DNA from: Arsenophonus apicola
GTDB lineage: Bacteria; Pseudomonadota; Gammaproteobacteria; Enterobacterales; Enterobacteriaceae
Direction: 5' to 3'
DNA length: 64,000 nucleotides
Assembly: GCF_020268605.1 (NCBI RefSeq)
Contig: NZ_CP084222.1
Span: 806,001 to 870,000, forward strand
The notes beneath the pieces were generated by a model. The model saw only the letters and a list, made by a program, of their open reading frames with translations. It searched no databases and was not told the DNA's origin. Numbering within the stretch: position 1 is the stretch's first letter; each line of letters begins with the position of its first letter. The translations under genes were made by a program, and so were the position numbers. Shown piece by piece: positions 12,688 to 21,831 of this stretch.

Positions 12688-13257
12688 TCATTTTAATTGA
12701 CGCTTTTTTATCTTATTCGGTAAATCTGCCAGACTATTTATAATCCAATCAGCATATTTTTTATCATCTTCCGTGACAGACTTTGCTGTAGTAACCAATA
12801 CATTTGTTCCAATATGCGCCTCTTTACCGGCTTGCATATCAGAAAGTTTATCGCCCACCATATAAGAGGCTTTCATATCAATATTGAGGTGTTTTTGCGC
12901 TGCCAATAACATACCGGCCTTCGGCTTACGGCAATTACATATTTGTCTATATTTTTGTTCAATTGCATCCGGATGATGAGGACAATAATAAATGCCATCA
13001 AGCTCAACGCCACGATCAATAAGAGACCAATCCATCCATTCCGTCAATGCAAGAAATTGTGCTTCTGTGAACAATCCTCTGGCAATACCTGATTGATTGG
13101 TAACCAGAATCAATGCATAACCCATTTTTTTCAATTCAAGCATTGCCTCAATGGCACCTTCGATAAATTGAAAATTATCTATCTCACAAACATAACCATG
13201 ATCGTGGTTAATGGTACCATCACGATCAAGGAAAATCGCCGGAATACTTTGACTCAC
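12688..13257 (-). CDS. gmhB: D-glycero-beta-D-manno-heptose-1,7-bisphosphate 7-phosphatase GmhB
   Basis: HAD-family phosphatase that makes heptose 1-phosphate for the LPS inner core. It shows the catalytic FLDRDGTIN (nucleophile and acid Asp), motif II VTNQSGIARG, the zinc-binding CPHHPDAI..CNCRKPK characteristic of GmhB, and motif III VGDKLSDMQAG. Length is 189 residues (E. coli 191). It is divergent from metN and lies upstream of the rRNA operon, the E. coli arrangement. Confidence 0.96.
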   Translation of the reverse strand: MSQSIPAIFLDRDGTINHDHGYVCEIDNFQFIEGAIEAMLELKKMGYALILVTNQSGIARGLFTEAQFLALTEWMDWSLIDRGVELDGIYYCPHHPDAIEQKYRQICNCRKPKAGMLLAAQKHLNIDMKASYMVGDKLSDMQAGKEAHIGTNVLVTTAKSVTEDDKKYADWIINSLADLPNKIKKRQLK

Positions 13258-13337
13258 CGTATTACTCCATTAAATTTAACTTCGTTGATTATATGAAAAG
13301 CGGTTAAATAAGAACAAGATCAATATTTACATTTTTG

Positions 13338-13376
13338 TTGACTTAGACGTCTAGACACCTTAACATCCAGACCAAA
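13338..13376 (+). promoter_or_regulatory. metNIQ promoter overlapped by MetJ operator
   Basis: -35 TTGACT (13338-13343), a 17-bp spacer and -10 TAACAT (13361-13366). The spacer and -10 are covered by consecutive met boxes: AGACGTCT (13345-13352, a perfect consensus), AGACACCT (13353-13360), a weaker TAACATCC, and AGACC at 13369. Back-to-back 8-bp boxes are how MetJ with S-adenosylmethionine binds, so methionine repression of the operon is strongly suggested. metN starts about 45 bp downstream. Confidence 0.88.
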
Positions 13377-13421
13377 TATGATCGAATTTTCTCACCAATT
13401 TCCATTATTTAGTAGATCACA

Positions 13422-14453
13422 ATGATAAGACTTTCTAACATTAATAAAATTTTTCACCAAGGAACAAATGCAATTCATGCACTAACCAATATTAATTTGC
13501 ATGTTCCTCAAGGCCAAATTTACGGGGTTATCGGTGCTTCCGGTGCCGGGAAAAGTACGCTAATTCGTTGTGTCAATATGCTTGAGCGCCCAACATCAGG
13601 AGAAGTATTCATTGATGGACAAGCGTTGGCCGATCTTTCTGAAAAAGAGTTAATCTTCACACGTCGTACTATCGGAATGATCTTCCAGCATTTCAATCTA
13701 CTTTCGTCGCGAAATGTTTTTGATAATATTGCCTTGCCTTTGGAGCTAGATAACACACCAAGAGCCAAGATCCATCAACGCGTAACAGAGTTATTAAAAC
13801 TAGTCGGTTTAGCAAATAAAAAAGATGCCTATCCAGCTAGTCTATCTGGTGGACAAAAGCAACGTGTTGCTATAGCTCGCGCTTTAGCCAATTCTCCTAA
13901 AGTACTATTATGCGATGAAGCAACAAGCGCATTAGATCCGGCAACAACCCGTTCTATTCTTGAGTTATTGAAAGATATTAATCGACGTTTAGGTTTAACC
14001 ATCTTACTTATTACTCACGAGATGGACGTTGTAAAACGTATATGCGATCAAGTCGCGATCATCAGTGAAGGGCGCTTAATAGAACAAGATAGCGTGAGTG
14101 AAGTATTTTCTCATCCAAAGACACCGATTGCGCAAAATTTTATTAAATCAACCCTGGTATTAGATATTCCTGAAGATTATCAAAGGCGTTTACAGATGAC
14201 GCCGGCATCCGATTTATCGCCATTATTGAAAATGGAATTTACCGGCAAGTCGGTCGATGCGCCATTGATTTCAATGGTAGCTAGAAAATTTAATATCGAC
14301 ATTAATATATTAAGTTCACAAATTGATTACGCCGGTGGGGTTAAATTTGGTTTTATGCTGGCTGAACTTCATGGTCTTGATGAAGATATTGAAAAATCAA
14401 TTACCTTTTTAGAAGAGCACCATGTAAAAGTGGAGATCTTAGGTTATGTCTGA
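13422..14453 (+). CDS. metN: methionine ABC transporter ATP-binding protein MetN
   Basis: ATPase of the D/L-methionine importer. Walker A GASGAGKST (about residues 38-46), signature LSGGQKQRV, Walker B LLCDEATSALD and the switch His in LITHEMD are all intact. The C-terminal 90 residues form the NIL/ACT-like domain that senses methionine and mediates trans-inhibition in E. coli. Length is 343 residues, as in E. coli. Its last 8 bp overlap metI, so the two are probably coupled. First gene of the MetJ-controlled operon. Confidence 0.97.
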   Translation: MIRLSNINKIFHQGTNAIHALTNINLHVPQGQIYGVIGASGAGKSTLIRCVNMLERPTSGEVFIDGQALADLSEKELIFTRRTIGMIFQHFNLLSSRNVFDNIALPLELDNTPRAKIHQRVTELLKLVGLANKKDAYPASLSGGQKQRVAIARALANSPKVLLCDEATSALDPATTRSILELLKDINRRLGLTILLITHEMDVVKRICDQVAIISEGRLIEQDSVSEVFSHPKTPIAQNFIKSTLVLDIPEDYQRRLQMTPASDLSPLLKMEFTGKSVDAPLISMVARKFNIDINILSSQIDYAGGVKFGFMLAELHGLDEDIEKSITFLEEHHVKVEILGYV

Positions 14454-15096
14454 AAAAATGATTATCCTGCTACTAAATGGTACCCTTGATACACTTATTA
14501 TGACTTTTGTGTCAGGATTTTTGGGGTTTTTATTAGGACTTCCGATTGGAATATTACTTTATGTAACACGCCCCGGCCAAGTTATGGAAAACCAGACACT
14601 ATACCGAACAGTATCTGCATTAGTTAATGTGTTTCGTTCCGTTCCATTTATTATTTTACTGGTTTGGATTATTCCATTAACTAAATTCATCGTCGGCACA
14701 TCTATCGGTATTCAGGCTGCTATCGTTCCACTGACTATCGGCGCAGCACCTTTCATTGCCCGTATGGTGGAAAATACGCTGTTAGAGATCCCCAATGGCT
14801 TAATTGAAGCGGCTCGTTCAATGGGCGCAACGCCGCTACAAATCATTGCTAAAATCTTGTTACCTGAATCTTTACCCGGTTTAGTCAACGCAGCGACCAT
14901 TACGTTAATTATGTTAGTCGGTTACTCTGCGATGGGCGGGGCGGTGGGTTCTGGCGGATTAGGTCAGATTGCGATGCAATACGGCTATTATACCTATAAC
15001 CCAACTGTGATGAATACGGTACTTGCTTTACTGATTATTTTAGTTTTCGCTATTCAATTTGTTGGCAATCATCTAATGAAAAAAACACGTAAATAG
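14446..15096 (+). CDS. metI: methionine ABC transporter permease MetI
   Basis: Membrane subunit of the methionine importer, 216 residues with five hydrophobic helices. The EAA loop that contacts MetN is visible as IEAARSMGATPLQIIAKILLPESLPG (about 125-150). It starts inside the end of metN and is followed 54 bp later by metQ. Confidence 0.96.
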   Translation: MSEKMIILLLNGTLDTLIMTFVSGFLGFLLGLPIGILLYVTRPGQVMENQTLYRTVSALVNVFRSVPFIILLVWIIPLTKFIVGTSIGIQAAIVPLTIGAAPFIARMVENTLLEIPNGLIEAARSMGATPLQIIAKILLPESLPGLVNAATITLIMLVGYSAMGGAVGSGGLGQIAMQYGYYTYNPTVMNTVLALLIILVFAIQFVGNHLMKKTRK

Positions 15097-15150
15097 AATC
15101 ACTGCTTAAAAAGGTTAAACTGAGTCTTAGTGGGTCTTAAAGAGGTAATT

Positions 15151-15972
15151 ATGTCTATCAAAATAAAAACTAGCGCCGCTGTTGCAGGACTATTAAGTAT
15201 ATTATTTTTTAGTGGCTGTGGTGAAAAAACAGAAAAACCTAATCACATCAGAGTGGGGGTCATTATGGGCAAAGAGTTAGCAGTGGCTGAAGTCGCACAA
15301 AAAGTTGCCAAAGAAAAATATCAGCTTGATGTAGATTTAGTTGCCTTTAATGATTTTGTCCTGCCAAATGAATCTCTAGACAAAGGCGATATTGATGTTA
15401 ATGCATTTCAACATAAACCTTATTTAGAGCAACAAATTAAAGATCGCAATTATAAATTAGTCGCTGTTGGCAAAACATTTATTTATCCTATTGCAGCTTA
15501 CTCTAAAAAAATTAAGTCTGTTAAACAACTAGCTGATGGTGCCCAAATCGCTATTCCCAATGATCCAACCAATTTGGGACGTTCACTATTGCTGTTACAA
15601 AAACAAGGGCTAATCAAAGTAAGCGAAAGTGCCGGTTTACAACCTACTGTATTGGATATCACTGAAAATCCTAAAAAGTTGAATTTTATTGAATTGGAAG
15701 CGCCACAATTGCCTCGTAGTCTAGATGATCCCAAGATTGTACTTGCGATTATTAATACAACGTGGGCTAGTAGCGCCGAACCTAAATTAACGCCAGCAAA
15801 AGATGGATTGTTCGTTGAAGACAAAAATTCACCTTATGTAAATCTCATCGTCAGTCGTGTAGATAATCAAGATAATGAAAATGTGAAAAAATTTATTAAA
15901 GCCTATCAATCCGCCGAAGTTGCTGAGGCAGCAAATAAAATTTTTGACGGTGGTGCTATTCCTGGTTGGTAA
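15151..15972 (+). CDS. metQ: methionine-binding lipoprotein MetQ
   Basis: Periplasmic substrate-binding lipoprotein of the MetNIQ importer. It has a signal peptide with lipobox LFFSGC, so the mature protein is anchored through that Cys. The NLPA/MetQ family segments VGVIMGKE, NAFQHKPYL and the C-terminal GGAIPGW are present. I chose the ATG at 15151 (MSIKIK) because an AGAGGT Shine-Dalgarno sits 6-7 nt before it, and the upstream in-frame start would add seven residues in front of the signal peptide. Length is 273 residues (E. coli 271). Confidence 0.96.
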   Translation: MSIKIKTSAAVAGLLSILFFSGCGEKTEKPNHIRVGVIMGKELAVAEVAQKVAKEKYQLDVDLVAFNDFVLPNESLDKGDIDVNAFQHKPYLEQQIKDRNYKLVAVGKTFIYPIAAYSKKIKSVKQLADGAQIAIPNDPTNLGRSLLLLQKQGLIKVSESAGLQPTVLDITENPKKLNFIELEAPQLPRSLDDPKIVLAIINTTWASSAEPKLTPAKDGLFVEDKNSPYVNLIVSRVDNQDNENVKKFIKAYQSAEVAEAANKIFDGGAIPGW

Positions 15973-16004
15973 TCGCTTTATCAAAAAGAGTAACATTTTA
16001 ATAA

Positions 16005-16034
16005 AATAAGCGGATATAATCCGCTTATTTTATT
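16005..16034 (+). terminator. terminator of metNIQ
   Basis: Stem AATAAGCGGA / TCCGCTTATT (10 perfect pairs) with a 5-nt loop, then TTATTAT. It lies 33 bp after metQ and separates the operon from rcsF. Confidence 0.85.
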
Positions 16035-16119
16035 ATCAAATTCATTCAGCCAATTATTTCTATTATGATGGCTAAAACTGGTTATTAGTTCTATTTGTTT
16101 TCTTTAAAAAGGAATGGAT

Positions 16120-16517
16120 ATGCGCCTATTACTCTGTTGTCTTACACTCTGTATCTCAGGCTGTAATTTGCTTTCTGCAACTGAATATAATAAACAAGAT
16201 AACTCGCTAAAAAACAAAAAAATGTTATCAAAAAAATCTCACCGCGAAAGGGATCTATGGTAAAAATTATTGATAAAACAGAAGTGTTATTAGGTAAGCC
16301 ATTTAAAGATTTGGATATTGTTTCCGGTATTTCATGCCAACCTAATCGACAAGCTCCCAGTGTAAGTATTCCAATCGCAAAAAAAAACATGTTGAAAAAG
16401 GCCTCTTCTTTAGGTGCCAATGCCGTATTATTGCATCGTTGTGAAATAATTAGTACACCAGATTGTTATCAAACTGCTATCTGTGAAGGCTCTGCGCTGA
16501 ATATTATCAATGAATAA
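16120..16517 (+). pseudogene. rcsF: rcsF, outer-membrane stress lipoprotein, frameshifted in a poly-A tract
   Basis: RcsF is the outer-membrane sensor that feeds the Rcs phosphorelay. The first frame gives a lipoprotein signal MRLLLCCLTLCISGC and a linker, then stops at 16259. The second frame carries the whole folded domain (LLGKPFKDLDIVSG to the end), with the four cysteines of the two RcsF disulphides. The frames join across two A7 runs (16216-16222 and 16230-16236). One extra A in either run restores a single 133-residue protein, close to the E. coli 134. The start at 16120 has AAGGA 7 nt upstream. It is either a recent pseudogene, a gene rescued by polymerase slippage, or an assembly indel; homopolymer errors are common in raw reads. 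It overlaps trmO by 8 bp. Confidence 0.88.
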
Positions 16518-17223
16518 TTTTCAATTTAAGGTAATTGGGGTGATAGAATCACCTTATAAAGAAAAATTTGCTATCCCGAGACAACCGGGCTTAATTGATG
16601 ACGGACGGGGTTATCTGCGTCTATTGCCGCCTTATAATCATCCTGATGCGGTTCGCGGATTAGAACAATTTAGCCATATTTGGGTTATTTTCATTTTTCA
16701 TCAAACCATACAACAAAGTTGGCGCCCATTGGTAAGACCTCCCCGTTTAGGTGGTAATACTAAAATGGGGGTTTTTGCCACTCGTTCTCCATTTCGTCCT
16801 AATCCAATAGGTATGTCATTAATTGAATTGAAAAACTTAACTATCCGTGATAACGAAGTAGGTCTGACTCTAGGTAGTATTGATTTAGTTGATGGAACCC
16901 CTGTTGTTGATATAAAACCCTATATTCCTTTTGCCGAATCTTTACCAAAAGCGGTTGCTGGATTTGCCCAAGCTGCGCCGGTCAGTGAAATGTCTGTTGT
17001 TTTTGCTGCTATTGCCCAAAAACAGCTAATTGAACAACAAACTCGCTACCCTTTCCTTGAGCGTTTTATTCGTCAAGTTTTAGCCCAAGATCCGCGTCCG
17101 GCATATAAAAAAAATGTTGCTGATGAAAAAATTTACGCTGTCCATCTGCTTGATTTTAACGTTAGATGGCAGATTTCAACCAATATGGTTGTCGTTCTCT
17201 CCTTAGATAGGCTAAAAAATTAA
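16510..17223 (+). CDS. trmO: tRNA (adenine(37)-N6)-methyltransferase TrmO
   Basis: SAM-dependent methylation of t6A37 in tRNA-Thr (formerly YaeB/TsaA). The VirR/TsaA signature is clear: RPPRLGGNTKMGVFATRSPFRPNPIGMS (about 75-102), then DLVDGTPVVDIKPY. Length is 237 residues against 235. It starts within the last codons of rcsF, suggesting coupled translation, and precedes proS, as in E. coli. Confidence 0.95.
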   Translation: MNNFQFKVIGVIESPYKEKFAIPRQPGLIDDGRGYLRLLPPYNHPDAVRGLEQFSHIWVIFIFHQTIQQSWRPLVRPPRLGGNTKMGVFATRSPFRPNPIGMSLIELKNLTIRDNEVGLTLGSIDLVDGTPVVDIKPYIPFAESLPKAVAGFAQAAPVSEMSVVFAAIAQKQLIEQQTRYPFLERFIRQVLAQDPRPAYKKNVADEKIYAVHLLDFNVRWQISTNMVVVLSLDRLKN

Positions 17224-17329
17224 GTTATCGCTTTTGACAATAGCAAGTCGCTGGTAGACTAGGAATAATTTTGTTTTAATGGTTGGTTAATGCCAACTGG
17301 AAGTAATTCGTCGTTGATGGAAGCTAATA

Positions 17330-19045
17330 ATGCGTACAAGCCAATATCTTCTCTCTACTTTAAAAGAGACTCCCGCCGACGCTGAAGTTATCAGTCATAA
17401 GCTGATGCTTCGCGCAGGTATGATCCGTAAACTTGCTTCAGGGCTATATGACTGGCTACCAACCGGTGTTCGTGTGCTGCGCAAAGTTGAGAACATAATT
17501 CGTGAAGAAATGAACCGCGTTGGAGCAATTGAAATTTCCATGCCAATAATTCAGCCAGCAGATCTATGGCAAGAAAGTGGGCGTTGGGAGCAATATGGGC
17601 CAGAATTACTTCGTTTTGTTGATCGTGGCGAGCGACCTTTTGTGTTGGGCCCAACTCATGAAGAGGTGATTACTGATCTTATTCGTAACGAAGTAACTTC
17701 TTACAAGCAGCTTCCGTTGAACCTTTATCAAATCCAAACAAAATTTCGTGACGAAGTAAGACCACGTTTTGGCGTTATGCGTTCCCGTGAATTTATTATG
17801 AAAGACGCTTATTCTTTTCATACCAACCAAAACTCTCTGCAACAAACTTACGATGCTATGTATGCGGCATATAGTGCAATCTTTACGCGTATTGGCTTCA
17901 ATTTTAGGGCAGTTCAAGCAGATACTGGTTCTATTGGGGGTAATGCATCACATGAATTTCAAGTATTAGCAGATAGTGGTGAAGATAATATTGTTTTTTC
18001 TACCGCTTCAGATTACGCCGCTAATATTGAGCTAGCCGAAGCCATTTGTGTTACGAAAGAACGAGCTGCACCCGTTGAAAATATGCGTCTTGTCGATACA
18101 CCTAACGCCAAAAGCATTGCCGAGCTTGTTGAGCAACATAATTTACCTATTGAGAAAACAGTTAAAACTTTAATTGTTAGTGCCGCAAAAGAGAGTGGCC
18201 ATCAGCTGATTGCCTTATTGATCCGGGGTGATCATGAATTAAATGCGATAAAAGCAGAGAAACATCCTCTGGTCGCAAGTCCATTGAAATTCGCAACAGA
18301 AGAAGAAATACGCGCCACTCTGAAAGCTGGCCCAGGTTCATTAGGCCCTGTTAACTTGCCAATACCGGCGATTGTCGACCGCAGCGTTGCCGTGATGAGT
18401 GATTTTAGTGCTGGCGCCAATATCGATCATAAACACTATTTTGGTATCAATTGGCAACGTGATCTCCCTTTGCCCGACGTTTATGATCTACGTAATGTCG
18501 TAGAAGGTGATCCAAGTCCAGACGGTAAGGGTACACTACAAATTAAACGTGGAATAGAAGTTGGTCACATTTTTCAACTTGGAACTAAATATTCTGAAGC
18601 AATGAAAGCCAGTGTGCAAAATGAAGATGGCCATAATCAATCGGTAACGATGGGATGTTATGGTATTGGTGTCACGCGGATTGTCGCAGCGGCAATTGAA
18701 CAAAGCCACGATGATAAAGGAATTATTTGGCCTGATGCGATCGCGCCTTTTCAGGTTGCTATTTTACCGATGAATATGCATAAATCCTATCGAGTTAAAG
18801 AGGTTGCTGAAAAACTTTACCGTGATTTGCAAGCCAATGGGATTGATGTCCTTTTTGATGATCGCAAAGAGCGGCCTGGTGTGATGTTTGCTGATATGGA
18901 GCTGATTGGCATACCTCATACGATTGTGATCGGTGATCGTAATTTAGATAACAACGAGGTTGAATATAAACAGCGGCGAAATAATGAGAAAGAATATATT
19001 AACCTTGCTGGGATAGTTGATTTTCTGCAAGCAAAACTTAGCTAA
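17330..19045 (+). CDS. proS: prolyl-tRNA synthetase
   Basis: Class II synthetase of the bacterial long form. Motif 1 surrounds GLYDWLPTGVRVL, motif 2 is RFGVMRSREFIMKDAYSF, and motif 3 is GCYGIGVTRIVAA. The editing (INS) insertion occupies about residues 225-400, with the conserved GDHELN block; the anticodon domain is C-terminal. Length is 571 residues (E. coli 572). Confidence 0.98.
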   Translation: MRTSQYLLSTLKETPADAEVISHKLMLRAGMIRKLASGLYDWLPTGVRVLRKVENIIREEMNRVGAIEISMPIIQPADLWQESGRWEQYGPELLRFVDRGERPFVLGPTHEEVITDLIRNEVTSYKQLPLNLYQIQTKFRDEVRPRFGVMRSREFIMKDAYSFHTNQNSLQQTYDAMYAAYSAIFTRIGFNFRAVQADTGSIGGNASHEFQVLADSGEDNIVFSTASDYAANIELAEAICVTKERAAPVENMRLVDTPNAKSIAELVEQHNLPIEKTVKTLIVSAAKESGHQLIALLIRGDHELNAIKAEKHPLVASPLKFATEEEIRATLKAGPGSLGPVNLPIPAIVDRSVAVMSDFSAGANIDHKHYFGINWQRDLPLPDVYDLRNVVEGDPSPDGKGTLQIKRGIEVGHIFQLGTKYSEAMKASVQNEDGHNQSVTMGCYGIGVTRIVAAAIEQSHDDKGIIWPDAIAPFQVAILPMNMHKSYRVKEVAEKLYRDLQANGIDVLFDDRKERPGVMFADMELIGIPHTIVIGDRNLDNNEVEYKQRRNNEKEYINLAGIVDFLQAKLS

Positions 19046-19063
19046 TCAGCCACGCTGAGGCAA

Positions 19064-19091
19064 AATGCCCAGTTATTTTTGGCTGGGCATT
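19064..19091. terminator. terminator between convergent proS and nlpE
   Basis: Stem AATGCCCAG / CTGGGCATT (9 pairs) with a 10-nt loop. On the minus strand it ends in TTTTG, so it serves nlpE better than proS; the plus-strand tail has no T-run. It lies between the two convergent stops. Confidence 0.75.
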
Positions 19092-19106
19092 ACATATAAC
19101 TGATAA

Positions 19107-19769
19107 TTAGTGAGATGGACAAGCTCGTAATTTATCAAATTTAATCGTGCCTGTCTGGATCAATGTTGTATCAAACAATCCATCTTCCATTGAAGGGCGG
19201 ATGGTATAATAGCCCTCAACTTCAACATAAACCGGTTTACCTGCTTCAACACCAGTTGCGCGATATTGGTTTTCTAAATCGATACCATTGACAGTATAAG
19301 TACGTCCTGTTTTACACTCCTTAAATAGAGCCGCGTCGGCGATATAGCGATATTCTCCGCTCTTTTTGTCAGGTGTTACTTGCTCTAATGTATAATTTAA
19401 ATTGCTTTCTATTTTATTTCCATCCTGATCGAGATATTCTATTGTTTTACCATCAGTGCTAGGTTGAAAATAGGTTTTTTGCTCTTCAGTATCAATCAAA
19501 AATAATTTAGTGTCTTTTTTTGTCCAGTTTCCGCTAGAAAAAAAAGTATTTTTTTGGTCTTCCTTACCTAAATAAGTTAATTGTTCAATAAATGTACCAT
19601 TCGGATTAAAAAGAACTGTTGTTTCAATACCTGAACAATCTGCGCAAGGGAGTACGCCAGTATAAACTTTATCCACTGGCTGGCTTGGAGATTGTGGTAA
19701 TTTATGCTGACAGCCAGCAAAGCTCACCGCACCAATTGTAAGCAATATTATTAATACTTTTTGATTCAT
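19107..19769 (-). CDS. nlpE: copper/surface-stress lipoprotein NlpE (CutF)
   Basis: Outer-membrane lipoprotein that triggers the Cpx envelope-stress response on surface contact or lipoprotein-sorting failure. It has a signal peptide with lipobox SFAGC and the hallmark CxxC in GVLPCADCSGIET, with N-terminal and C-terminal domains as in E. coli (ESNLNYTLE). GGAG is placed 6 nt before the ATG at 19769, so I prefer it to the ATG at 19772 and the TTG at 19781. In E. coli arfB and yaeQ lie beside it; neither is present here. Confidence 0.92.
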   Translation of the reverse strand: MNQKVLIILLTIGAVSFAGCQHKLPQSPSQPVDKVYTGVLPCADCSGIETTVLFNPNGTFIEQLTYLGKEDQKNTFFSSGNWTKKDTKLFLIDTEEQKTYFQPSTDGKTIEYLDQDGNKIESNLNYTLEQVTPDKKSGEYRYIADAALFKECKTGRTYTVNGIDLENQYRATGVEAGKPVYVEVEGYYTIRPSMEDGLFDTTLIQTGTIKFDKLRACPSH

Positions 19770-20039
19770 CATTCGCTCCAAAATCCATCAACAAAATAGA
19801 TATATTACAATAACAATCGTTTATTTTGGCCAAATCATTTTACCTGGTTAAACAATATTTAAAACTTTTTATTTGATTTCATTGAGTAGCATAAATATTA
19901 GCCAAAATCATACTGACCTTTTCTTTCTTCGTTACAAAAAAAGTCAGGGACAATTATGCGCTTTAAGCAGTAGATGCTTATAATTACAAATATTCGAAGG
20001 CGGCAAATAACCGCCACTTAACAATAGTGGTGAGGGATT

Positions 20040-20306
20040 ATGTCTAAAGATACTGAATACAAACCCATAAACTGTGATGACTATGATTATTTAGAACTCG
20101 CTTGTCAACATAGTCTTCAATTAACCATAAAACTGAATAATGGGGAGATTATTGCAGGCAAAGCAATTGATCTACAGTTAAAGAAACAGGTTGAATATCT
20201 GATTGTTGATGTGGCTAATGAGAAAAAGCAACTGCGATTAGATCATATTGTTAGTTTTAGTCATCCTGAAATTGGAAATATCGTTATTGATCATTCTGGA
20301 TCATAA
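20040..20306 (+). CDS. rof: Rho-binding antiterminator Rof (YaeO)
   Basis: Small Sm-like protein that binds Rho and blocks RNA loading, reducing Rho-dependent termination. The N-terminal YKPINCDDYDYLELACQH is nearly identical to E. coli Rof, and RLDHIVSFSHPEIG closes the fold. 88 residues. The Shine-Dalgarno GTGAGGG precedes the ATG by about 6 nt. Convergent with tilS. Confidence 0.95.
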   Translation: MSKDTEYKPINCDDYDYLELACQHSLQLTIKLNNGEIIAGKAIDLQLKKQVEYLIVDVANEKKQLRLDHIVSFSHPEIGNIVIDHSGS

Positions 20307-20338
20307 AAGAAACCATGATTAAACCAGCGCAATGATAG

Positions 20339-20366
20339 CCCTTACTTGTAAAGTAAGGGTTTTTTA
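20339..20366 (+). terminator. terminator of rof, overlapping the 3' end of tilS
   Basis: Stem CCCTTACTT / AAGTAAGGG (9 pairs) with a 3-nt loop and T6 (20360-20365). The tilS stop codon lies at 20342-20344, so the hairpin and T-run also encode the last residues of TilS (KKPLLYK). One element does two jobs on opposite strands. Confidence 0.85.
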
Positions 20367-21685
20367 TCTGTTAGCCATTTTACCTTCAATTCAGACTGCC
20401 CTTGAATACATCGCCCTGATTCGGTAATAAATACACCAACAGCCGCAATAAGTTCATCATTATAATAAATCAAAGGTGTTCTTTCTCTTAACCACGGAGC
20501 AACACCTAATTCTTGCCAAAGCTTTTTACTTCGTCTAGCGTGTTGGCGACCAATAATTTTAATATTACCTTTTAATCCAAATCGAATAGTCACTTTCTCA
20601 TGGGAAAATGGTGCGCGAATACCCTCCCCCGTATCTGCGATCATTAGCGTCCCTAAGTTATCGGGCAATTTAATCGCGGTAGGTAGTTGCCAGGCTAAAC
20701 AAATTTTGGTCAGATCGTTAAATTGTGGTAACAACCAAAGCTGTTGTTTAAAACGTCGAATAACATTGTTGTTAGCTAACGTAAATTGCGGTTCGGCATC
20801 TGGCCGAGCACAGATCACGTCTTGCCAAATCTGTTTTAATTGAACCCGTGAAGGCATCAAAATTCGATGTAAACTTAACCAACGGCGTAATATTGCGTTG
20901 CGTTTTATTTCAGAATAACTTGCTAACGCATCAAGCTGCAAGGCTCCCTCCGCCGTTACTAGCTGAGATAAGTAATCTTGTAGTAACTCATTTAGTAAGG
21001 CTTCTTGTTCAGCACATAAACTAGCACTTCTGGCGACTGCTTGCGAAAAATGCGGCCAGCGGCGATTAAAATGCGGCATTATTGTTAAACGTAAAAAGTT
21101 ACGATCATAGCGCTGATTTTGGTTACTATCGTCCTCTATCCAGCTAAGCGCTTTTTTTTGCGCATAAACAACCAATTGCTGACGGCTAAATGATAATAGG
21201 GGTCTGATTAAATAGCTATCAGCAAACGGAATAGAAATTGGCATGGCAGATAAACCTGCTGGCCCACTCCCTCGTTTTAATGCTAATAAAAAAGTTTCTG
21301 CCTGATCATCTAAATGTTGAGCAGTTACAATAATTTCTTCTGGTAATAATATTTCACGAAACGCTTGATATCGCGCATCGCGCGCCGCTGCTTCTATCCC
21401 TTTTTTAGTCGGATCGATATAAACCTGTTGTGAATAAAACGCTACCTGCAAGTCACAACAAACTTTCTGGCAATGGATAGCCCATTCATCAGCTTTATCA
21501 TTGAGTCCATGATGAATATAAACTGCGCGGATGTTAAGGTTTGGCAATGTGGTTTGACGTAATGTCACTAAAGCATGTAATAAAACTGTTGAATCCAATC
21601 CACCACTAAAGCCTACCAATATTCGGCATGTAGAGCCGATAGTTTTTATAATTTGCTTTAGTAATGCAGCCTCATCAACATTCAT
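20342..21685 (-). CDS. tilS: tRNA(Ile)-lysidine synthetase TilS
   Basis: Adds lysine to C34 of tRNA-Ile(CAU) so that it reads AUA codons; essential. The PP-loop ATPase motif LVGFSGGLDSTVLL is N-terminal, followed by AVYIHHGLN, AQHLDDQAETFLLALKRGSGPAGLSAM and DDSNQNQRYDRNFLR; the C-terminal substrate domain has KLWQELGVAPWLRERTPLIYY. I set the start at 21685 (MNVDEA), giving 447 residues (E. coli 432). An ATG at 21712 would add nine residues; neither has an ideal Shine-Dalgarno, so the start is uncertain. Confidence 0.94.
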   Translation of the reverse strand: MNVDEAALLKQIIKTIGSTCRILVGFSGGLDSTVLLHALVTLRQTTLPNLNIRAVYIHHGLNDKADEWAIHCQKVCCDLQVAFYSQQVYIDPTKKGIEAAARDARYQAFREILLPEEIIVTAQHLDDQAETFLLALKRGSGPAGLSAMPISIPFADSYLIRPLLSFSRQQLVVYAQKKALSWIEDDSNQNQRYDRNFLRLTIMPHFNRRWPHFSQAVARSASLCAEQEALLNELLQDYLSQLVTAEGALQLDALASYSEIKRNAILRRWLSLHRILMPSRVQLKQIWQDVICARPDAEPQFTLANNNVIRRFKQQLWLLPQFNDLTKICLAWQLPTAIKLPDNLGTLMIADTGEGIRAPFSHEKVTIRFGLKGNIKIIGRQHARRSKKLWQELGVAPWLRERTPLIYYNDELIAAVGVFITESGRCIQGQSELKVKWLTDKKPLLYK

Positions 21686-21831
21686 AATTATTTTTACTAC
21701 CTCTTCCGGCATTAATTATTTGCTCTATTTTCCACTCATTATACTAATAGTATTAATATAATGTATTGTATTAAATAAAATTTACTTAGAAAACAAAATG
21801 AGGAATAAATTTTCTAACGATGATTTCTGAT

